Shown here piece by piece: positions 60,501-64,000 of a stretch of 64,000 nucleotides of DNA (position 1 is the stretch's first letter; each line of letters starts with the position of its first letter). The notes below the pieces were generated by a model, which made no database searches, was not told the DNA's origin, and saw nothing but the letters and a program-made list of their open reading frames with translations. A program made the translations under genes and the position numbers. This DNA is from Topomyia yanbarensis (lineage: Eukaryota; Arthropoda; Insecta; Diptera; Culicidae), in assembly GCF_030247195.1 (NCBI RefSeq), contig NC_080670.1:96742401-96806400 (forward strand), given 5' to 3'.

Positions 60501-63500
60501 TTAGACCACGATGTAAGTTGGGTGTAGGTGCGCGCATTCAGGGTATTCGATTGGAGGTTCGCCGCAACTAAATTTGCGACAGCCATCTTCATATGTCTGA
60601 TGGCGGTCTGTTGATACTTCCACGTTTTCGAACAATTCTCTCGTTTTGTTTTTAATTCCTTGCCGTCTGTTCAAAACATCTTGGCAGGACTCTAAAGGAG
60701 GTGGATCTTCTCTCCTTTTATTATGCCAATCGTGCTGTTTTTGTTGGCTTTTTGTCATTTTAAGAATAGCCACGTCGTAGAGACGGTTCCTGGCTTCAAC
60801 CATTTTTCCAACGTCAAGCGGTCTTTCGTCTCCGTCTTTTATTCCGTAGAATATCTCTCTCTAGGCTTGAAATTAGTTGAGGTGTGTATGGCGTTGTTGT
60901 ACATGGTACATACATGTACCATGTGTTGTACATACCAACAAAAAAATTTCTTTTTGACAAATATTTTCGAAATTGTGTTTATTACAACAGTAGATTTCGC
61001 TTACCGTTGAGTGAAATCTCTCTACCATTCCATTGCTTTCACTATGGTTGGTAGGAGTGAAATATTGTTGAATATTGAGTTCGTTGAGCAGACCTCTCAC
61101 TTCGATTGATTTGATTGCGGGCTCGTTGTCAGAAACCAGTAATTTGGGATATCCAAATAATGAAAAGTATTTGATCAGCCCTTTTCTGGCGTGGGGAGTT
61201 GATCTCGATCTGATAGGTATGAGTGATCCAAATCTGGAGAGTTTATCGACGAATGATAAAAAGATATTTGGTGGTGCTATGAATATATCGGCATGCACAA
61301 TATCAAGAGGAGCTTTCGGTATCGGTGTTTCACCGAGTTTAATTTTGTAGAGTTTTCTTTCGCATTTGTTGCGATTGCAAGTGTCGCATATAATAATGAA
61401 AGTTCTAATCTTCTTTTTCAAATTAGGAAAATAGTACCGTCGTAGGATTTCGTCGTAGTTCTCTTTGATGCCACGATGAGAACATTCATGGGATTGCAAG
61501 ACTAACAAATCCTGTTCCTCTTCGGACGTAATGTCGATTAACAGTTTTTGAGAAATTAATAGTTTGAAATTTTTGTGTCTACTGAAATAATTACGGTAGA
61601 CAACTTGAAGAGATTGTATAATGCTTTCTGGACACATTATGCAGTTAACTCTTTTCGGGTTTGTATATACCTTTAGAATCCTAATAAGTGTAGGCACTCC
61701 AAAGTTAAGTTTGGTGATTACTCGTAGGTACATTCTAGGAAATATTTCTTGATAAGTTTCTTCGCCTTGATCTCCAATTTTCAAAATAATTTGAGTTGGA
61801 AAGAAGTTGATTGGTCGCTCAGTACATTTGATTAAATCTGTGATGTCGGAGTCTGCAGAATGTATGGATGAGTTGTCTGATGAACTATTAGCGGCATGCT
61901 CTGGTATTTCTTCGTTAACGTTCAATTCGTTATTCTCGGAGGGTATCCTAGATAGAGCGTCAGCGACGACATTTTGCTTGCCAGGTTTGTATTTGGGTGT
62001 GAAGTTAAATTCTGAGAGTCTAAGTCTCCATTTTACTAATTTTGAGTTGGGGGTTTTCAAATTTAGAGCGTAAGTTAATGGTTGATGATCAGTGTATAAG
62101 GTAAATTTTCTACCGAACAAATAGGGTCTGAAGTGTCTGGTAGCCCAATCAGATTTTGTTAAGGTGCGGGAAGCATAGGCATTTAGTCTATCTTTTCCAA
62201 TGGTGCCTTGCGACAGCACAGCACCGATTGCGAAATTACTCGCGTCCGTAGTCAAAATGAACGGGACTGAAAAGTCTGGATACTGCAGTACATCGCTACT
62301 GATAAGCAGACATTTACAAGTTTCGAAAGTTTTCATGAATTGGGGGGGGGGGGGGGGGGTGTTCAACCTTTTCTCCGTTTCTTAATTGAGCTGTAAGAGG
62401 TTTCGTAATTTATGTGAAATCTCTTATGAATCTTCTGTAGTAGCCCGAAACCCAAGGAAGCCTTTCAGTTCATTTTGATTTGCTGGTACTGGCCATTTCT
62501 TAATGATTTCAATTTTATCGGGATTAGGTTTGACACTTTCATCCGTCACTATATGCCCTAGAAAGGCAACTTCTCTCTTTAAAAACTCGCTCTTGTCGAG
62601 TTGGATTTTTAAGTTCACCTTATCCAGTGCTTCAAGCACTTTAGAAAGGTTGACCAAATGTTCTTGTAATGAAGATGAAAATATTATTATGTCATCCATA
62701 TAAACAAGACAACATTTTCCAATTAGGTCTTTCAAGACATGATCCATTACCCGTTGAAAGGTGGCTGGAGCATTTTTTAGCCCGAATGGCATCCTGAAAA
62801 ATTCGTAGAGTCCATGATCCACTGAAAAAGCGGTTTTTTGGATATCGTCTGGATGAACCTCTATCTGGTGGAAACCAGAGGCAAGGTGGTAAAATATTGA
62901 CATCGCCCAAGTTTGTCTAAAATCTCGGTGATGTTCGGTATGGGGTAGCGATCATCAATTGTTTTAAGATTAAGCTTCCTGTTACCTGATGCATCGTCTT
63001 TTTTGGGAACGATCCAAATTGGCGATGCCCATGGGGAGGTACTTGGTCTGATTATGCCTTGTTCGAGCATTTTTGATATTTGATTTTGTACTTCTTCTTT
63101 GTGACAAAATGGATATCTATTGCTTTTTGTATAGCAGGGAAGCTCATCGGTTGTTCTTATCTGATGTTTTATTACATTTGTGAAACTTAGATCAGATCCT
63201 TCTTGAAAACAGGTATTTTCGTGTTTGGAAAGTACCTTTATAAGTCCAGATCTTTGCTCTTGGTTGAGGTGATTCAACCTTAATTGTTTTGCAAAATGAG
63301 GATTCAATTTTGTTTGAGTTTTGGTGGGTGAAATTCCTTCGAAATTGCATATTTCCAACGGTATGCTATCGAGGTCTATGGAAACTGTGCGGTTATTCAT
63401 ATCAGGATTGATTAGGGGGAAAATTGCTTGAATATTGAATATACCATTATTCTGGAAGGTATTTTTACATTCGGAGAGATTTCGATATCTTGTTCAACAT

Positions 63501-63984
63501 AGAAATCTCCGCTTTCAAAAGGGGTTTGGATTGGTTTGTGTAGCACAGTTTCTTGAAAATGACATTCAGTCATGTTTGGAAATTTCTTCTGCATTTGTAT
63601 ATCCATTTTATTTATAACAAGGCAGTTTTTTGTTGTATCATTGACGGTATTAAGATTGCGCAATGATTCGTACCCTATTAGGCCGTCAAAAAATTCGTGA
63701 AATTTGAAATAAAGAATGTTTGCTTAGGGAGATAATGCCCTTCTAATAGGATTTCGAATGGGTCCCATTCAACGTGTTCATCCATTTCGAAGGCACCGTT
63801 AATATTTTTGACTTGATGATTAATTAGACGTTTTCGATATTTTTTGCCACACGTCGGGGTGATATATAGTTTTTGTTTGCACCAGTATCTACTAAAAGAC
63901 GAATCTTTCTGTGTCTGGTGTCAAATTCTATGAATGGTAAGAAATTGTTCATCATATCTCTGGGTTTGACCCGGATTCCGTGAA
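60501..63984 (-). pseudogene. Pol polyprotein of copy B, multiply frameshifted
   Basis: Same domain order as copy A: protease (DTG), RT with YMDD, RNase H, integrase. Shared breaks lie near 63,711 (protease), 62,885 (RT motif A), 62,443 and the C tract (62,342-62,359). Private changes are loss of the WRLVIDYRK segment of RT by an exact 27-bp deletion near 62,981, and an insertion near 60,905 that disturbs the integrase core-tail transition. The zinc site and DDE motifs of integrase remain readable. Confidence 0.85.
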
Positions 63985-64000
63985 AAAATTTATATCGCTC
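63952..64000 (-). pseudogene. C-terminal end of copy B gag (cut by window edge)
   Basis: Last 16 codons of gag, matching 57,961-58,009. The gag stop and the gag-pol overlap are included; the rest lies outside the window. Confidence 0.7.
63985..63991 (-). promoter_or_regulatory. Programmed -1 frameshift heptamer, copy B gag-pol
   Basis: A AAT TTT in the gag frame, identical to the copy A site at 57,994-58,000. Confidence 0.75.

Larger units (their letters stand above)
58886..64000 (-). mobile_element. Errantivirus copy B (lineage 2), tandem duplicate, runs off window
   Basis: Near-identical to 52,899-58,010 (offset 5987 at its left edge, 6018 in RT, 5991 in gag). It begins in mid-env without the env C-terminus or LTR. 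It shares the protease, RT, post-RT and poly-C lesions of copy A. Private changes are a 27-bp in-frame loss near 62,981, a duplicated cattgtacatgg-like insert near 60,905, and an 18-nt instead of 15-nt C tract. Confidence 0.85.

Noticed and set aside
55060..63617. Plus-strand ORFs of 60-95 codons across pol
   Set aside because: Opposite-strand shadows of the errantivirus pol frames, duplicated because the element is duplicated.

Overview
The window looks like repeat-dense, AT-rich heterochromatin-like DNA from an insect, most likely a culicine (Aedes-type) mosquito. The evidence is the mix of element types: an R1-clade non-LTR retrotransposon, env-bearing Gypsy-group LTR retrotransposons (errantiviruses), TAA-flanked MITEs, hAT-like elements, a decayed Tc1/mariner-type transposase, and a dispersed repeat carrying a ggccctccgggc motif that I associate with culicine genomes. 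The species call is inference. I see no convincing host protein-coding gene, rRNA or intact tRNA.

Layout. Positions 1-12,050 hold back-to-back DNA-transposon-like repeats: a hAT-like element (362-2187), a diverged copy of the 344-bp family (2440-2740), a long inverted-repeat element (4677-6660), a modular repeat (6655-7425), a MITE (7434-8001) and a 4-kb TTAA-flanked composite element (8018-12050). After AT-rich sequence comes a structurally full-length R1-type element (15,647-20,785) with a perfect 11-bp target-site duplication but broken ORFs. Positions 22,028-34,000 hold inverted duplicates of the earlier repeats, a large modular foldback (25,350-27,503) with a MITE inserted in one arm, and a 344-bp tandem array that ends in an inverted copy and is flanked by an 11-bp direct repeat. 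Three CGGGTTCGGG minisatellites occur at 13.6, 27.8 and 32.6 kb.

Positions 34-46 kb hold a decayed mariner-type transposase (35.4-35.9 kb), hairpin MITEs, a four-copy repeat array (38.8-40.3 kb), and a hAT element with an 8-bp TSD (41,020-42,661). Positions 46.7-49.5 kb carry a second, truncated R1-type copy joined to an inverted R1 endonuclease fragment, which abuts a truncated errantivirus.

Positions 49.7-64.0 kb are almost wholly errantivirus sequence, all on the minus strand: a pol-env fragment of one lineage, then an LTR (with primer-binding site, splice donor and a 282-bp TA tract), then two near-identical head-to-tail copies (about 6 kb each) of a second lineage. The copies share disabling lesions, and their junction fuses env to gag in one reading frame. 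This implies DNA-level tandem duplication of an already dead provirus. Gag-pol retains a canonical -1 frameshift heptamer. Candidate splice sites for an env subgenomic mRNA are visible.

I found no wholly new enzymatic system. The strongest unusual signals are the env-gag chimera at the duplication junction, the pol-env hairpin, the capped 344-bp array, and the two R1 copies that lost different aspartates of the same RT catalytic motif.
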